This document shows, in pieces, positions 19,125 through 27,819 of a DNA stretch of 64,000 nucleotides; position 1 is the stretch's first letter, and every line of letters begins with the position of its first letter. The position numbers and the translations under genes were made by a program. The DNA is from Neofamilia massiliensis (GTDB taxonomy: Bacteria > Bacillota > Clostridia > Tissierellales > Peptoniphilaceae), in NCBI RefSeq assembly GCF_001299475.1, contig NZ_CYUJ01000002.1, positions 434,001 through 498,000 on the forward strand. Direction: 5' to 3'. The notes below the pieces were generated by a model. The model was not told where the DNA came from and searched no databases. It worked only from the letters and a program-made list of their open reading frames with translations.

Positions 19125-20654
19125 ATGAAAGCTAAAGATCTTTTAAAAGACATTGAAATTTTAGAAATTAGAGGATCCTTTAATGAAGACCAAGAAATAA
19201 CTGACGTGTGCTTCCATTCTAACAAGGTTAAAGATGGGGCGATTTTTGTCGCCATTAAAGGTCATGAAACAGACGGCCACAAGTATATTAATGACGCAAT
19301 AAAAAGGGGAGCTGCTATAATTTTTGTAGAAGACTTTCAAGATGTTGACACCTGCCAAATAAAAGTTGCCAACGGTCGAATAGCCCTAGCTGACCTTTCA
19401 GATAACTTTTTTGACCATCCATCGACAAAGTTAAATGTAATTGGTATAACTGCCACCAATGGTAAGACCACAACTTCCTTTATGGTAGAAAAAATCTTTC
19501 AAGAAGCTGGAATAAAAACTGGAGTTTCAGGAACAGTTGACGTTAGATATGGAGACGTAAGCATTCCATCAATTTTAACAACGCCAGAATCAAGAGACCT
19601 CCAAGAGCATACAAAAAATATGGTCGACCTTGGTATTAGCGATTTAATTATGGAAGTTTCTTCCCACGCCCAAGAAATGTACAGGGTCAAGAACATGGAC
19701 TATGACATTGTAACCTTTAACAATCTTTCCAGAGAACACATTGACCAACACGGGTCCTTTGAAAACTATGCAAAGATCAAGTCAAGACTTATAAGAAACG
19801 CCAAAGAAGACGCCTATGTAATTTTAAACTTTGACGAAGATTATATTAAAAAACTTGCAAATGAAACTAAGGGCAAGGTCTTGTCATATTCTTTTAAAAA
19901 TAAGGACCAAGACTTTGGTATTGACAACTTAGACTTTTCTACAGGCTATCCAAGGTATGACTTTGTAATTAACAGGGATATAGAAGAATTGAAATTAAAA
20001 AAGGGAAGCTTTCCAGTTGACTTAGGCATTGCTGGTTATTCATCTGTAATGAATTCAGTGGCAGCAATAATTATCTCCCTAGTTAGGGGCATAGATATTC
20101 CTACAATCCAAAAGGCCTTGAGAGACTTTAACGGAGTTGAGAGAAGGTTCCAAGTTATTTATGACGAAGACTTTATGATCATTGACGACCACTATGCAAA
20201 TGCCAGAAATATTAATGTAACCATGGAAACAATTTCTATGATGGCCTATAAAAACTTCCACATCTTCTACGCCATTAGAGGCAACAGGGGAGTAAACTTA
20301 AATAGAGAATCAGCAGAAGAATCAGCCAAGTGGCTAAAGAAATTAGGAGTAAATGAAATTTATTCAACTTCATCAGCTGAAACTGTAACTTGGAAGGACG
20401 AGGTTTCAAAAGAAGAAAAAGAAGTCTTTGATGAAGTTATGAAAGAAAATGGAATTAAAGTTATTCACTTTGATAGACTTGACGATGCTTGCTACCACGT
20501 TTTAGAAACAGTAGAGAAAGGCGACCTCTTATTACTAGCAGGCTGTCAAGGCATGGACCCAGCTGGCAGAATAGTATTAGAAAAGCTTACAGAAAATGTT
20601 GATCCAAAGAAAAAAGAAGAACTAATGAAAGTTTTAGATGGCAGGGCCTTTTAA
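19125..20654 (+). CDS. MurE-like Mur ligase with a divergent C-terminal domain
   Basis: This 509-aa Mur-ligase-fold protein ends the recJ operon. The ATP-binding loop GITATNGKTTTSF (near residue 108), EVSSHAQE, the NNLSREHIDQHG segment and the carbamylated-lysine region YAKIKSRL are conserved as in MurE, which adds the third amino acid to UDP-MurNAc-L-Ala-D-Glu. The C-terminal domain is unusual: the normal DYAHTPD motif is replaced by DDHYANARN, GCGGDRD by AIRGNRG, the DNPR amino-acid specificity motif by SAET, and GKGHE by GCQGMD. It could be the cell's MurE with unusual specificity or a paralogue acting on another substrate. A strong terminator follows. Confidence 0.72.
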   Translation: MKAKDLLKDIEILEIRGSFNEDQEITDVCFHSNKVKDGAIFVAIKGHETDGHKYINDAIKRGAAIIFVEDFQDVDTCQIKVANGRIALADLSDNFFDHPSTKLNVIGITATNGKTTTSFMVEKIFQEAGIKTGVSGTVDVRYGDVSIPSILTTPESRDLQEHTKNMVDLGISDLIMEVSSHAQEMYRVKNMDYDIVTFNNLSREHIDQHGSFENYAKIKSRLIRNAKEDAYVILNFDEDYIKKLANETKGKVLSYSFKNKDQDFGIDNLDFSTGYPRYDFVINRDIEELKLKKGSFPVDLGIAGYSSVMNSVAAIIISLVRGIDIPTIQKALRDFNGVERRFQVIYDEDFMIIDDHYANARNINVTMETISMMAYKNFHIFYAIRGNRGVNLNRESAEESAKWLKKLGVNEIYSTSSAETVTWKDEVSKEEKEVFDEVMKENGIKVIHFDRLDDACYHVLETVEKGDLLLLAGCQGMDPAGRIVLEKLTENVDPKKKEELMKVLDGRAF

Positions 20655-20666
20655 GAAAAATTTTTT

Positions 20667-20699
20667 AAAGAGTACTGAGATTTTTAGTACTCTTTTTAT
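20667..20699 (+). terminator. Rho-independent terminator of the recJ operon
   Basis: A perfect 10-bp stem AAAGAGTACT / AGTACTCTTT, a 9-nt loop and a T-rich tail. Confidence 0.92.
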
Positions 20700-20711
20700 T
20701 TTTCCTAAGAG

Positions 20712-20740
20712 TTGACAAAAAAATTTACTTATTATAAAAT
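20712..20740 (+). promoter_or_regulatory. Promoter of the T-box/aspS unit
   Basis: Consensus TTGACA at 20712-20717, a 17-bp spacer and TAAAAT at 20735-20740. TATAAA at 20733 with a 15-bp spacer is an alternative -10. Confidence 0.75.
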
Positions 20741-20746
20741 TACTTT

Positions 20747-20944
20747 AATTGGCGATGAAGAGAAAGAGTAGCTGAGAAGTTTTTTATAGAGAGCAAATGG
20801 CTGGTGGAAATTTGTAAAAGACCTTGGTGAAGACATCTTGGAGCAAAAGGTTTGAAACCGCCTAAGGTTTTATAAGCTGGGATATTTTTATCCAATTAGG
20901 GTGGCACCGCGATTTATTCGTCCCTTAGAGAGGACGATTTTTTT
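20747..20944 (+). promoter_or_regulatory. T-box leader (tRNA-Asp-sensing riboswitch) of aspS
   Basis: The leader contains the near-invariant T-box sequence AGGGTGGCACCGCG (20898-20911), whose TGG pairs with the tRNA acceptor end. It also has the stem I elements AGAGAG and GGCTGGTGGAAA (distal loop), and a putative specifier loop with GAC (20832-20834), an Asp codon, matching the aspS gene downstream. The transcription attenuator is clear: TCGTCC ctta-gaga GGACGA followed by T7 (20918-20944). Uncharged tRNA-Asp should stabilise the antiterminator and switch aspS on. The specifier position is read by eye from the leader and the gene identity. Confidence 0.92.
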
Positions 20945-20972
20945 ATGGAATAAAATAGTTAGGAGGACTAAG

Positions 20973-22760
20973 ATGATAGAGAAAATGGGTGGCCTAAGAA
21001 GAAGTCACTATGCTGGAGAGTTAAGAGAAAAAAATATTGGAGATGAAGTTACACTAATGGGCTGGGTCCAAAGGGCCAGGTCCTTTGGTTCAATAGTATT
21101 TGTAGATATTAGAGATATTTCTGGCATTAGCCAAATAGTTTTTGATGAAGATTCTGGAGATGAAGTTTTAAAAAAGGCAGAAAAACTTCGTTCAGAATTT
21201 GTAATTGCAGTTAAGGGAAAAGTAAGAGAGAGGTCTTCAATAAACGAAGAAATTCCAACAGGAAAAATTGAAATTCTAGCAAGTGATCTAAAGATTTTAG
21301 ACACAGCAGAAGTTCCACCGATTTATGTTAAAGATGGGGACAATGTTTCTGAAACGATGAGACTAAAGTACAGGACTCTTGATTTAAGAAAACCTGAAAT
21401 TCAAAAAAATCTTCTACTTAGGGCCAAAACCTACAAGGCCTTTAGAGATTATTTAGCAGGTCATAGGTTTGTTGAAGTTGAAACACCAGTTCTTGGTAAG
21501 CCAACTCCAGAAGGAGCTAGGGACTACTTAGTTCCATCAAGAGTTAATCCAGGAAAGTTTTACGCCCTACCACAATCACCACAATTATTTAAGCAAATGC
21601 TTATGGTTTCTGGTTATGACAGGTACTTCCAAATTGCCAAGTGCTTTAGAGACGAAGACCTAAGGGCCAACCGCCAACCAGAATTTACCCAAGTGGATAT
21701 TGAAATGTCATTTGTAGATGTTGAAGATGTTCTTTCTATGAACGAAGGTCTAATGCAATATGTCTTTAAAGAAGTAAAGGGCATTGACCTTGAAATTCCA
21801 TTTAAGAGACTATCCTATAACGAAGCCATGGAGAGATATGGAGTAGACAAACCAGATACAAGATTCGGCTTTGAACTTGTAGATCTTTCAGATATTTTAA
21901 AAGATTCAGCCTTTAAAGTATTTTCTGGAGCAATTAGTTCAGGTGGATCAGTTAGGGCCATAAATATAAATGGTCAGGCAGAAGAATTTTCTAGAAAGGA
22001 CATAGACAAGTTAGAAGCCTTTGTAAAAACTTATGGAGCAAAGGGCCTAGCTTGGATGAAGTTAAAGGCAGATGTAGAAATCCAATCTCCAGTTGCTAAG
22101 TTTTTAGGAGAAGATGAAATCAAATCCATAATAGAAAAAATGGACGCCAAAGAAAATGACCTTATTTTATTTGTTGCAGATAAAAATTCAGTTGTCTTTG
22201 ACTCTTTAGGAAATCTTAGAAATCATATAGCTGACAAACTTGGCCTAAGAGATCACGATACTTATGATATTCTTTGGTTAACTGACTTCCCATTATTTGA
22301 ATATGACGAAGAAGAAAATAGATATGTAGCCAAACACCATCCATTTACTTCACCAAAAGACGAAGACTTAGATATGTTAGAATCTGAGCCAGACAAGGTT
22401 AGGGCAAAAGCCTATGACATTGTTATAAATGGAGATGAAATGGGCGGAGGATCAATTAGAATTTCAAATTCAGATTTACAAAAGAGAATGTTTAATGCCC
22501 TTGGCATAGATGAAAAGGCCCAAGAAGACAAGTTTGGCTTCTTGTTAGAATCATTTAAGTACGGAACTCCTCCTCACGGCGGAATTGCCTACGGCCTAGA
22601 TAGATTAGTCATGTTATTTGCGGGTACAAATAATATAAGAGATGTAATTGCCTTCCCTAAGACTCAGTCAGCAACTGACTTGTTAACAGGGGCGCCAATT
22701 AGTCTTGACAACAAACAATTAGAAGAAGTTCACATTGAAGTCCTTAGAAGGGAGGATTAA
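20973..22760 (+). CDS. aspS: Aspartyl-tRNA synthetase
   Basis: This class II synthetase is 595 aa from the ATG at 20973, which has a textbook AGGAGG at 20961-20966. A longer in-frame GTG at 20901 is false because it lies inside the T-box element. It has the N-terminal OB anticodon-binding domain, class II motif 2 (FRDEDLRANRQPEFTQVDIE), the bacterial-type GAD insertion domain, and motif 3 (GGIAYGLDRLVMLFAG). Whether it also charges tRNA-Asn depends on the presence of AsnRS and GatCAB elsewhere. Its stop overlaps the next start (TAATG). Confidence 0.97.
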   Translation: MIEKMGGLRRSHYAGELREKNIGDEVTLMGWVQRARSFGSIVFVDIRDISGISQIVFDEDSGDEVLKKAEKLRSEFVIAVKGKVRERSSINEEIPTGKIEILASDLKILDTAEVPPIYVKDGDNVSETMRLKYRTLDLRKPEIQKNLLLRAKTYKAFRDYLAGHRFVEVETPVLGKPTPEGARDYLVPSRVNPGKFYALPQSPQLFKQMLMVSGYDRYFQIAKCFRDEDLRANRQPEFTQVDIEMSFVDVEDVLSMNEGLMQYVFKEVKGIDLEIPFKRLSYNEAMERYGVDKPDTRFGFELVDLSDILKDSAFKVFSGAISSGGSVRAININGQAEEFSRKDIDKLEAFVKTYGAKGLAWMKLKADVEIQSPVAKFLGEDEIKSIIEKMDAKENDLILFVADKNSVVFDSLGNLRNHIADKLGLRDHDTYDILWLTDFPLFEYDEEENRYVAKHHPFTSPKDEDLDMLESEPDKVRAKAYDIVINGDEMGGGSIRISNSDLQKRMFNALGIDEKAQEDKFGFLLESFKYGTPPHGGIAYGLDRLVMLFAGTNNIRDVIAFPKTQSATDLLTGAPISLDNKQLEEVHIEVLRRED

Positions 22761-23182
22761 TGGAAAGAGTAGGAAGAGTTGTAACAGTAAATGACGGCAT
22801 AGCAGAGTTAGAAGTGAGAAAAGTTTCATCTTGTGGAAGTAGTTGTGCCTCATGTTCTGCAGCCTGCCAACAACCGCCACAAGTTATTAAGGTTATTGAC
22901 AACTTACAAGTAAAGCCAGGAGATTTTGTAGAAGTTCAAGCAGACTCATCTAGGGTTTTAAAATTTATGTTAGTCCTTTATGGAATTCCACTTTTGTTTT
23001 TAATAGTAGGATTTTCCCTAGGCCATTCATACTTTTTAAAAGCCCAAGCTGACAACTACGAACTTCTAGCCCTTTTAGTTGGCCTTGTATCAATGGCTGT
23101 TGGAGGCTTTATTGTTAGACTTATAGATAAAAAATCTAAGGTAAGATCAGAAAATATAAATTTTATGGTAAAAAAACTGTAA
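22760..23182 (+). CDS. RseC/MucC-family membrane protein (SoxR-reducing-system-like)
   Basis: This 140-aa protein has four N-terminal cysteines spaced C-x3-C-x2-C-x3-C (C25, C29, C32, C36), a beta-rich N-terminal region, and two membrane segments (about residues 68-90 and 100-120). That is the RseC/MucC layout. In enterobacteria RseC works with Rsx/Rnf electron-transfer complexes to reduce SoxR; in anaerobic Firmicutes it usually accompanies rnf genes. Here it is fused in translation to aspS (overlap TAATG) and no rnf gene is near. By inference the cysteines bind a metal or Fe-S centre at the membrane. Confidence 0.82.
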   Translation: MERVGRVVTVNDGIAELEVRKVSSCGSSCASCSAACQQPPQVIKVIDNLQVKPGDFVEVQADSSRVLKFMLVLYGIPLLFLIVGFSLGHSYFLKAQADNYELLALLVGLVSMAVGGFIVRLIDKKSKVRSENINFMVKKL

Positions 23183-23188
23183 AAAATT

Positions 23189-23226
23189 AGCGCTGGTAGA
23201 AAATATCTACTGGCGCTTTATTTTTA
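23189..23226. terminator. Bidirectional terminator between rseC-like and ThrE genes
   Basis: AGCGC-tg-GTAGA pairs with TCTAC-tg-GCGCT with a 2-by-2 internal mismatch and a 5-nt loop. T-rich sequence follows on the plus strand, and an A run before it gives a U tract on the minus strand. The stop codon of the minus-strand gene lies within the hairpin. Confidence 0.8.
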
Positions 23227-23656
23227 TCCTATAAATTCTATTTAAAATATTTACTAGATTAGTCGCTATAAAAATTCCCGTTGCCAAAGATATGGCCATT
23301 AGAATTGTTTCAACTCCCTTAGCAGATGCCTTGTCCAAGTCTTGGGTGATAAAATAATACATAGTATAATAAATTCCAGTTCCAGGAACTAGGGGAATTA
23401 GTGAAGGCAAATAAATTGTAATAGCAGGGATTCTTTTAATTATTGCAAAAATTCCTGCAAAGAGGCCGATAAAAAGGCCGGCAATCATTGAAGCAAAAAC
23501 TGTTTGTCCAGTTATAAAAACTAAGTACTTATAAATAATCCAACCAAAGCCTCCAATTGTTGCATTAAGAATATAAACTCTCTTTGGGGCCTGGAGCAAA
23601 ACATTAAAGGCCAGGGTGGCAAAAAAAGAATAAATAAAATGTAGTATATAAATCAC
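23207..23656 (-). CDS. ThrE-type exporter, YjjB-like C-terminal subunit (DUF3815)
   Basis: This 149-aa hydrophobic protein has about four membrane segments and a conserved LVPGTGIYYTMYYFI stretch typical of YjjB/DUF3815, the second half of threonine/serine (or succinate) exporters of the ThrE superfamily. It should act with the adjacent YjjP-like subunit as a split exporter in the cytoplasmic membrane. The substrate cannot be inferred. The gene starts 13 bp after the upstream partner, with an AAGGAG site. Confidence 0.82.
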   Translation of the reverse strand: MIYILHFIYSFFATLAFNVLLQAPKRVYILNATIGGFGWIIYKYLVFITGQTVFASMIAGLFIGLFAGIFAIIKRIPAITIYLPSLIPLVPGTGIYYTMYYFITQDLDKASAKGVETILMAISLATGIFIATNLVNILNRIYRIKIKRQ

Positions 23657-23669
23657 TTGCTTCTCCTTT

Positions 23670-24443
23670 TTATAAATAAAGGGCTAAAACCATACCAGCC
23701 CCAAAAGCCAAACCAACTGCAATAAAAATTGCTTGGGCTATGGACATGAGACCTGTCATAGTATCTCCACTTAAAATATCTCTAATGGCGTTGGTTATTG
23801 CCATACCTGGAACATAGGGCATCAAACAGCCGATAACAATCATATCTAAGTCCTTGGCTAGGCCAAGTTTAACAAAGGCTACAGCTAGACCTGCTGTCAT
23901 AATGCCAGCTAATAATTGAACCATAAATTCTGGCACGTGAAACTTAGGAGCTTTATTTACAACAAAAAATCCTAAGAAACCTACAAAAAATGCAGGGATA
24001 AAATCAATAATAGGCCCTCCAAATAAAATTGTAAAAAAGGCACCAACAAAACCAGTACAAAGACCTAAAAACCATTTAGGAAAATCTTTAGTCTTATCTA
24101 TTTTAGTAACCTCTTTATAGGCTTGGTCTAGAGACATTTCCTTGTTAACAAAATTTCTAGAAAAGCTGTTTATCATATCTATAACTTCTAACTTTGTGGA
24201 AGGAGATTTTTCTCTGGCCACTTGGGTGTAGGGAATACCTTCAAAAACCAAGGTAACAGAAACAGAAGTCTTCATACAAAGGACCTCAACTCCATCTAAA
24301 TTTGAAAAAGATGAACACATTCTTTCAATTGTATCTTCAACTCTAAAAACTTCGCCGCCAGATTGGAGAATAAGTCTTCCAACCTTTATTGTAACGTGAA
24401 GGAGTTTATAAATTTCGTCAACGCTTTTAATCTCTCTACTCAT
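23670..24443 (-). CDS. ThrE-type exporter, YjjP-like N-terminal subunit (DUF1212)
   Basis: This is a 257-aa membrane protein from the ATG at 24443 (minus strand). Longer in-frame starts exist to 24512, but an AAGGAGAT site sits just before this ATG and the product then begins MSREIKSVDEIYKLLHV. The N-terminal soluble part (about 1-115) contains GEVFRVEDTIERM and a conserved Thr/Ser-rich region, followed by five membrane segments. This is the YjjP/DUF1212 half of ThrE exporters. It is transcribed divergently from the DUF512 gene. Confidence 0.82.
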   Translation of the reverse strand: MSREIKSVDEIYKLLHVTIKVGRLILQSGGEVFRVEDTIERMCSSFSNLDGVEVLCMKTSVSVTLVFEGIPYTQVAREKSPSTKLEVIDMINSFSRNFVNKEMSLDQAYKEVTKIDKTKDFPKWFLGLCTGFVGAFFTILFGGPIIDFIPAFFVGFLGFFVVNKAPKFHVPEFMVQLLAGIMTAGLAVAFVKLGLAKDLDMIVIGCLMPYVPGMAITNAIRDILSGDTMTGLMSIAQAIFIAVGLAFGAGMVLALYL

Positions 24444-24551
24444 ATTTATCTCCTTGTAAATCATATCAAAATATCTTAGCTTTAGCAAACCTAAGTTTTT
24501 TAAAATAAACACAAAAAACTCATAGGCTTAAGTGAATACTTCTAGCTTTTC

Positions 24552-24560
24552 TGCTATAAT
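24552..24560 (+). promoter_or_regulatory. Extended -10 promoter giving a probably leaderless transcript
   Basis: TGcTATAAT at 24552-24560. The ATG of the next gene is at 24567, exactly where transcription should begin, and there is no Shine-Dalgarno sequence in between. Confidence 0.6.
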
Positions 24561-24566
24561 AATCTT

Positions 24567-25892
24567 ATGGAGATATGTTTAAATAAAGATATAAATACAG
24601 TTGTTGAAGTTTTAGAAAATTCAATAGCTGAAGAATTAGAAATTCAAGTTGGAGATGAGATTTTATCAATTAACGGTCAGAAAATAAAAGACATAATTGA
24701 TTATAAATATTTAATTTCTGATGAGTATATAGACTTAGAAATAAAAAAAACAAATGGAGATCTTGTAGTCTATGAAATAGAAAAAGACTATGACGAAGAC
24801 CTAGGTCTCGTTTTTTCAAATCCATTAATTGATGAAGCCAAATCTTGTTCAAACAATTGCATATTTTGTTTTATAAACCAATTGCCTAAAAATATGAGAG
24901 AGACCTTGTATTTTAAAGATGACGACTCTAGGCTTTCTTTTTTGCAGGGAAATTTTATAACACTTACTAATATGTCAGAAGAAGAAATTCAAAGGATAAT
25001 TGATCTTCGAATTTCTCCAATAAATGTTTCAGTTCACACCACAAACCCTGAACTGAGAAAGCAAATGTTAAGAAATATAAATGCAGGAAAAATTTTAGAT
25101 ATTTTACAGGCCTTTGACCAGGCTCATTTAGAAATCAACTGCCAAATTGTAGTAATTCCTGACATTAACGACAAGGAAGAGCTAGAAAAAACTCTAAGAG
25201 ACTTGTACAATTTAAAAAACTCTGTTCATTCAGTAGCCATAGTTCCAGTTGGCCTAACAGGTCACAGGGAGGGACTTCCAAAACTAAAGGGATATGACAA
25301 GGACTTGGCCATAGAAATTATTGACCAAGTTGAAGATTTACAAGGAGAATTTTTAAAAGACTCTGGCAGCCGCTTTGCCTTTTTGGCAGATGAGTTTTAT
25401 ATTTTAGCTGATAGAGATCTACCAGCAGATGAGGCCTATGAAGGCTATCCACAAATTGAAAATGGAGTTGGCCTAGTTAGAAACTTTTCTGAAGAAGTAA
25501 ACCTAGCTCTTAGAGACTTAGAAGTTTCTTATAAGGAAGCTGAGATGACTTTTGTAACAGGAACCTTGGCCAAGGATTTTATGGAAGACATTAGAAAGAG
25601 AATTTTAAAAAAGTTTCCTAAGTATAAAATTAACGTCAAGGCTATAGAAAATGACTTTTTTGGCAGGTCAATTACTGTAGCAGGTCTTGTTACTGGTGGA
25701 GACATTATAAAACAAGTTGCAGATGTAGATGCCTATAAAAATATTTTAATCCCATCAGTTATGTTAAGGGCCCAGTCAGATTATTTCTTAGACGATGTCA
25801 CCCTTGACCAACTAGAAAATGCCTTAGATAGAAGGGTTTTAGTAACTGAGGTTGATGGAGAAAAATTTATTAAATTACTAGCGGAGGTATAA
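24567..25892 (+). CDS. DUF512-family PDZ/radical-SAM-type Fe-S protein
   Basis: This 441-aa protein has three parts: an N-terminal PDZ-like domain (ENSIAEELEIQVGDEILSIN), an Fe-S motif CSNNCIFCFINQLP (C-x3-C-x2-C) with the family signature DDDSRLSFLQGNFITLTN near residues 114-131, and a C-terminal DUF512 domain that includes ILIPSVMLRAQSDYFLDDVT. The reaction is unknown. The gene is nearly always placed just upstream of der in Clostridia, and here it overlaps der by one base (TAATG), which suggests a link to ribosome assembly or membrane biogenesis. Only one start is possible near the PDZ domain, which makes the leaderless reading of the promoter credible. Confidence 0.88.
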   Translation: MEICLNKDINTVVEVLENSIAEELEIQVGDEILSINGQKIKDIIDYKYLISDEYIDLEIKKTNGDLVVYEIEKDYDEDLGLVFSNPLIDEAKSCSNNCIFCFINQLPKNMRETLYFKDDDSRLSFLQGNFITLTNMSEEEIQRIIDLRISPINVSVHTTNPELRKQMLRNINAGKILDILQAFDQAHLEINCQIVVIPDINDKEELEKTLRDLYNLKNSVHSVAIVPVGLTGHREGLPKLKGYDKDLAIEIIDQVEDLQGEFLKDSGSRFAFLADEFYILADRDLPADEAYEGYPQIENGVGLVRNFSEEVNLALRDLEVSYKEAEMTFVTGTLAKDFMEDIRKRILKKFPKYKINVKAIENDFFGRSITVAGLVTGGDIIKQVADVDAYKNILIPSVMLRAQSDYFLDDVTLDQLENALDRRVLVTEVDGEKFIKLLAEV

Positions 25893-27214
25893 TGAAAACA
25901 GTATGTATAGTAGGCAGACCTAATGTAGGCAAGTCTACCTTATTTAATAAAATTGTTGGCGCAAGAATTGCCATAACTGAAAATGTGCCTGGCATCACTA
26001 GAGACAGAATTTATTCTGACGCCAACTGGCTAGGTAAGGACTTTACAATGATAGACACAGGAGGCCTAGACCCAAGAGACGATGACGAGTTTATGGAAAA
26101 CATCAAGGCCCAAGTTGACATAGCCATTGATAATGCCCAAGTAATTATATTTTTAGTTGACGGTCTTGTTGGCCTTACCCAAGCAGATATAGAAATTGGA
26201 AAAATGCTCTTTAGGTCGAAGAAAAAAGTAATTTTAGCTGTAAACAAGGCTGACACCAAGGGAGTTTTAGAAACAGAATACGACTACTATGAACTAGGTT
26301 TTGGTCATCCCTTTATGGTTTCAGCAGAAAATTCTATTGGCCTAGGAGACTTACTTGACCAGGTGATAGAAGATTTAGAAGCTCTTCCAGAAGAGGAAGA
26401 ATACGAAGACGACAGAATTAAAGTTGCCTTTATTGGCAGACCAAACGTAGGCAAGTCTTCAACTATAAATAAATTAATTGGAGAAAATAGGTCAATAGTT
26501 ACTAACATTCCTGGCACAACTAGGGACTCAATTGACTCAAAGTTAGACAAAGACGACAACAAGTTTTTATTTATAGACACAGCAGGCCTTAGAAAGAAAA
26601 ATAAGATCTACGAAAACGTTGAAAGATATTCTGTAGTTAGGACCCTGGCCTCAATTGACAGAGCAGATGTTTGTGTTGGAGTAATTGACGCTTCAGTTGG
26701 AGTTACAGAACAAGATTCAAAAATAATTGGCTATGCCCACGACCAAGGCAAGTCCATAATAATTGCAGTTAACAAGTGGGACCTAGTTGAAAAAGACAAT
26801 AGGACTGCTAGAAAATTTGAAGAAGAAATTAGGGCAGAACTTCCATTTTGCCTTTACGCTCCAATAATATTTATTTCAGCTGAGACAGGCCAAAGACTAG
26901 ACAATCTATTAAATTTAATTGTTGGAGTAAATGAAAATTACAATATGAGAATCCAAACTGGAGTCTTAAATGACATTATAAACAAGGCAGTTTTAATGAA
27001 CCAACCAAGGGCGGACAAGGGTAGACAGGGAAAAATCTACTACGGCGCCCAAGTTTCAGTAAGGCCACCAACTTTTGTAATTTTTGTAAATGACAAAGAA
27101 TTAATTCACTTTTCCTATGTAAGATATTTGGAAAATGAAATTAGAAAGAACTTTGGCTTTGAAGGAACACCTATTCACCTTATTGTTAGAAATAGAAATG
27201 AAAAGGACATCTAA
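25892..27214 (+). CDS. der: Ribosome-associated GTPase Der (EngA)
   Basis: Der has two tandem G domains and a C-terminal KH-like domain and is essential for 50S subunit maturation. At 440 aa it is typical. The first G domain shows GRPNVGKST, DTGG and NKAD; the second shows GRPNVGKSS, DTAG and NKWD. The C-terminal segment with RPPTFVIFVNDKELIHFSYV is the KH-like domain. It is coupled to the DUF512 gene upstream and plsY 2 bp downstream. Confidence 0.97.
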   Translation: MKTVCIVGRPNVGKSTLFNKIVGARIAITENVPGITRDRIYSDANWLGKDFTMIDTGGLDPRDDDEFMENIKAQVDIAIDNAQVIIFLVDGLVGLTQADIEIGKMLFRSKKKVILAVNKADTKGVLETEYDYYELGFGHPFMVSAENSIGLGDLLDQVIEDLEALPEEEEYEDDRIKVAFIGRPNVGKSSTINKLIGENRSIVTNIPGTTRDSIDSKLDKDDNKFLFIDTAGLRKKNKIYENVERYSVVRTLASIDRADVCVGVIDASVGVTEQDSKIIGYAHDQGKSIIIAVNKWDLVEKDNRTARKFEEEIRAELPFCLYAPIIFISAETGQRLDNLLNLIVGVNENYNMRIQTGVLNDIINKAVLMNQPRADKGRQGKIYYGAQVSVRPPTFVIFVNDKELIHFSYVRYLENEIRKNFGFEGTPIHLIVRNRNEKDI

Positions 27215-27216
27215 TA

Positions 27217-27807
27217 ATGTTTGAGAAAATAATTCTTTTGGTCCATTCTTATCTGTTAGGATCAATTTCGCCAGCCTATCTACTGGCCAAGTATAAATTT
27301 GGTTTTGATATTAGAACAAAAGGATCTGGCAACCCAGGAACAACTAATGCCTTTAGGACCATGGGCAAAAAAGCAGCCCTCCTAACCTTAGTCTTAGATG
27401 TTTCTAAGGGAATCTTTGGAGCCTTTCTTGGCAGCAAGTTTGTTGGGGAAGACTTTGGAGCCTATACAGGACTAATGGCAGTTTTAGGTCACAACTTTCC
27501 AATATTTTTAAATTTTAAAGGTGGCAAGGGAGTGGCAACATCAATGGGTATGGTTGGATTTTTATCTTTAAAGACCCTAGGCCTTTGTGTAGGTCCTGGC
27601 CTTATAGTTCTTTGCTTAAGCAAAATTGTATCTCTGGCTTCAATAACTGGCTTTATAACTTTATTAATAAGTTCACTGTATGAAGGTTTTACTAAGAGCT
27701 TTGGACCAAAGACTGTAGTCTTTATATTTATTTCCCTACTAAATATTTATAGACACAGGGCTAATATTGATAGAATTCTTAAGGGAAAAGAGAAAAAAAT
27801 TATTTAA
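27217..27807 (+). CDS. plsY: Glycerol-3-phosphate acyltransferase PlsY
   Basis: This 196-aa integral membrane acyltransferase moves an acyl group from acyl-phosphate to glycerol-3-phosphate, the first step of phospholipid synthesis. The three signature loops are present: GSxSPAYLLAKY near the start, GSGNPGTTNAFRTMGKKAA, and GHNFPIFLNFKGGKGVATSMG (split across residues 90-110). It is followed by gpsA, which makes its glycerol-3-phosphate substrate. Confidence 0.95.
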   Translation: MFEKIILLVHSYLLGSISPAYLLAKYKFGFDIRTKGSGNPGTTNAFRTMGKKAALLTLVLDVSKGIFGAFLGSKFVGEDFGAYTGLMAVLGHNFPIFLNFKGGKGVATSMGMVGFLSLKTLGLCVGPGLIVLCLSKIVSLASITGFITLLISSLYEGFTKSFGPKTVVFIFISLLNIYRHRANIDRILKGKEKKII

Positions 27808-27819
27808 AAGGAGACTTAA

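Noticed and set aside
20901-20972. GTG-started N-terminal extension of AspRS
   Set aside because: The extension is encoded by the T-box and its terminator; AGGAGG and the ATG at 20973 give the correct protein start.
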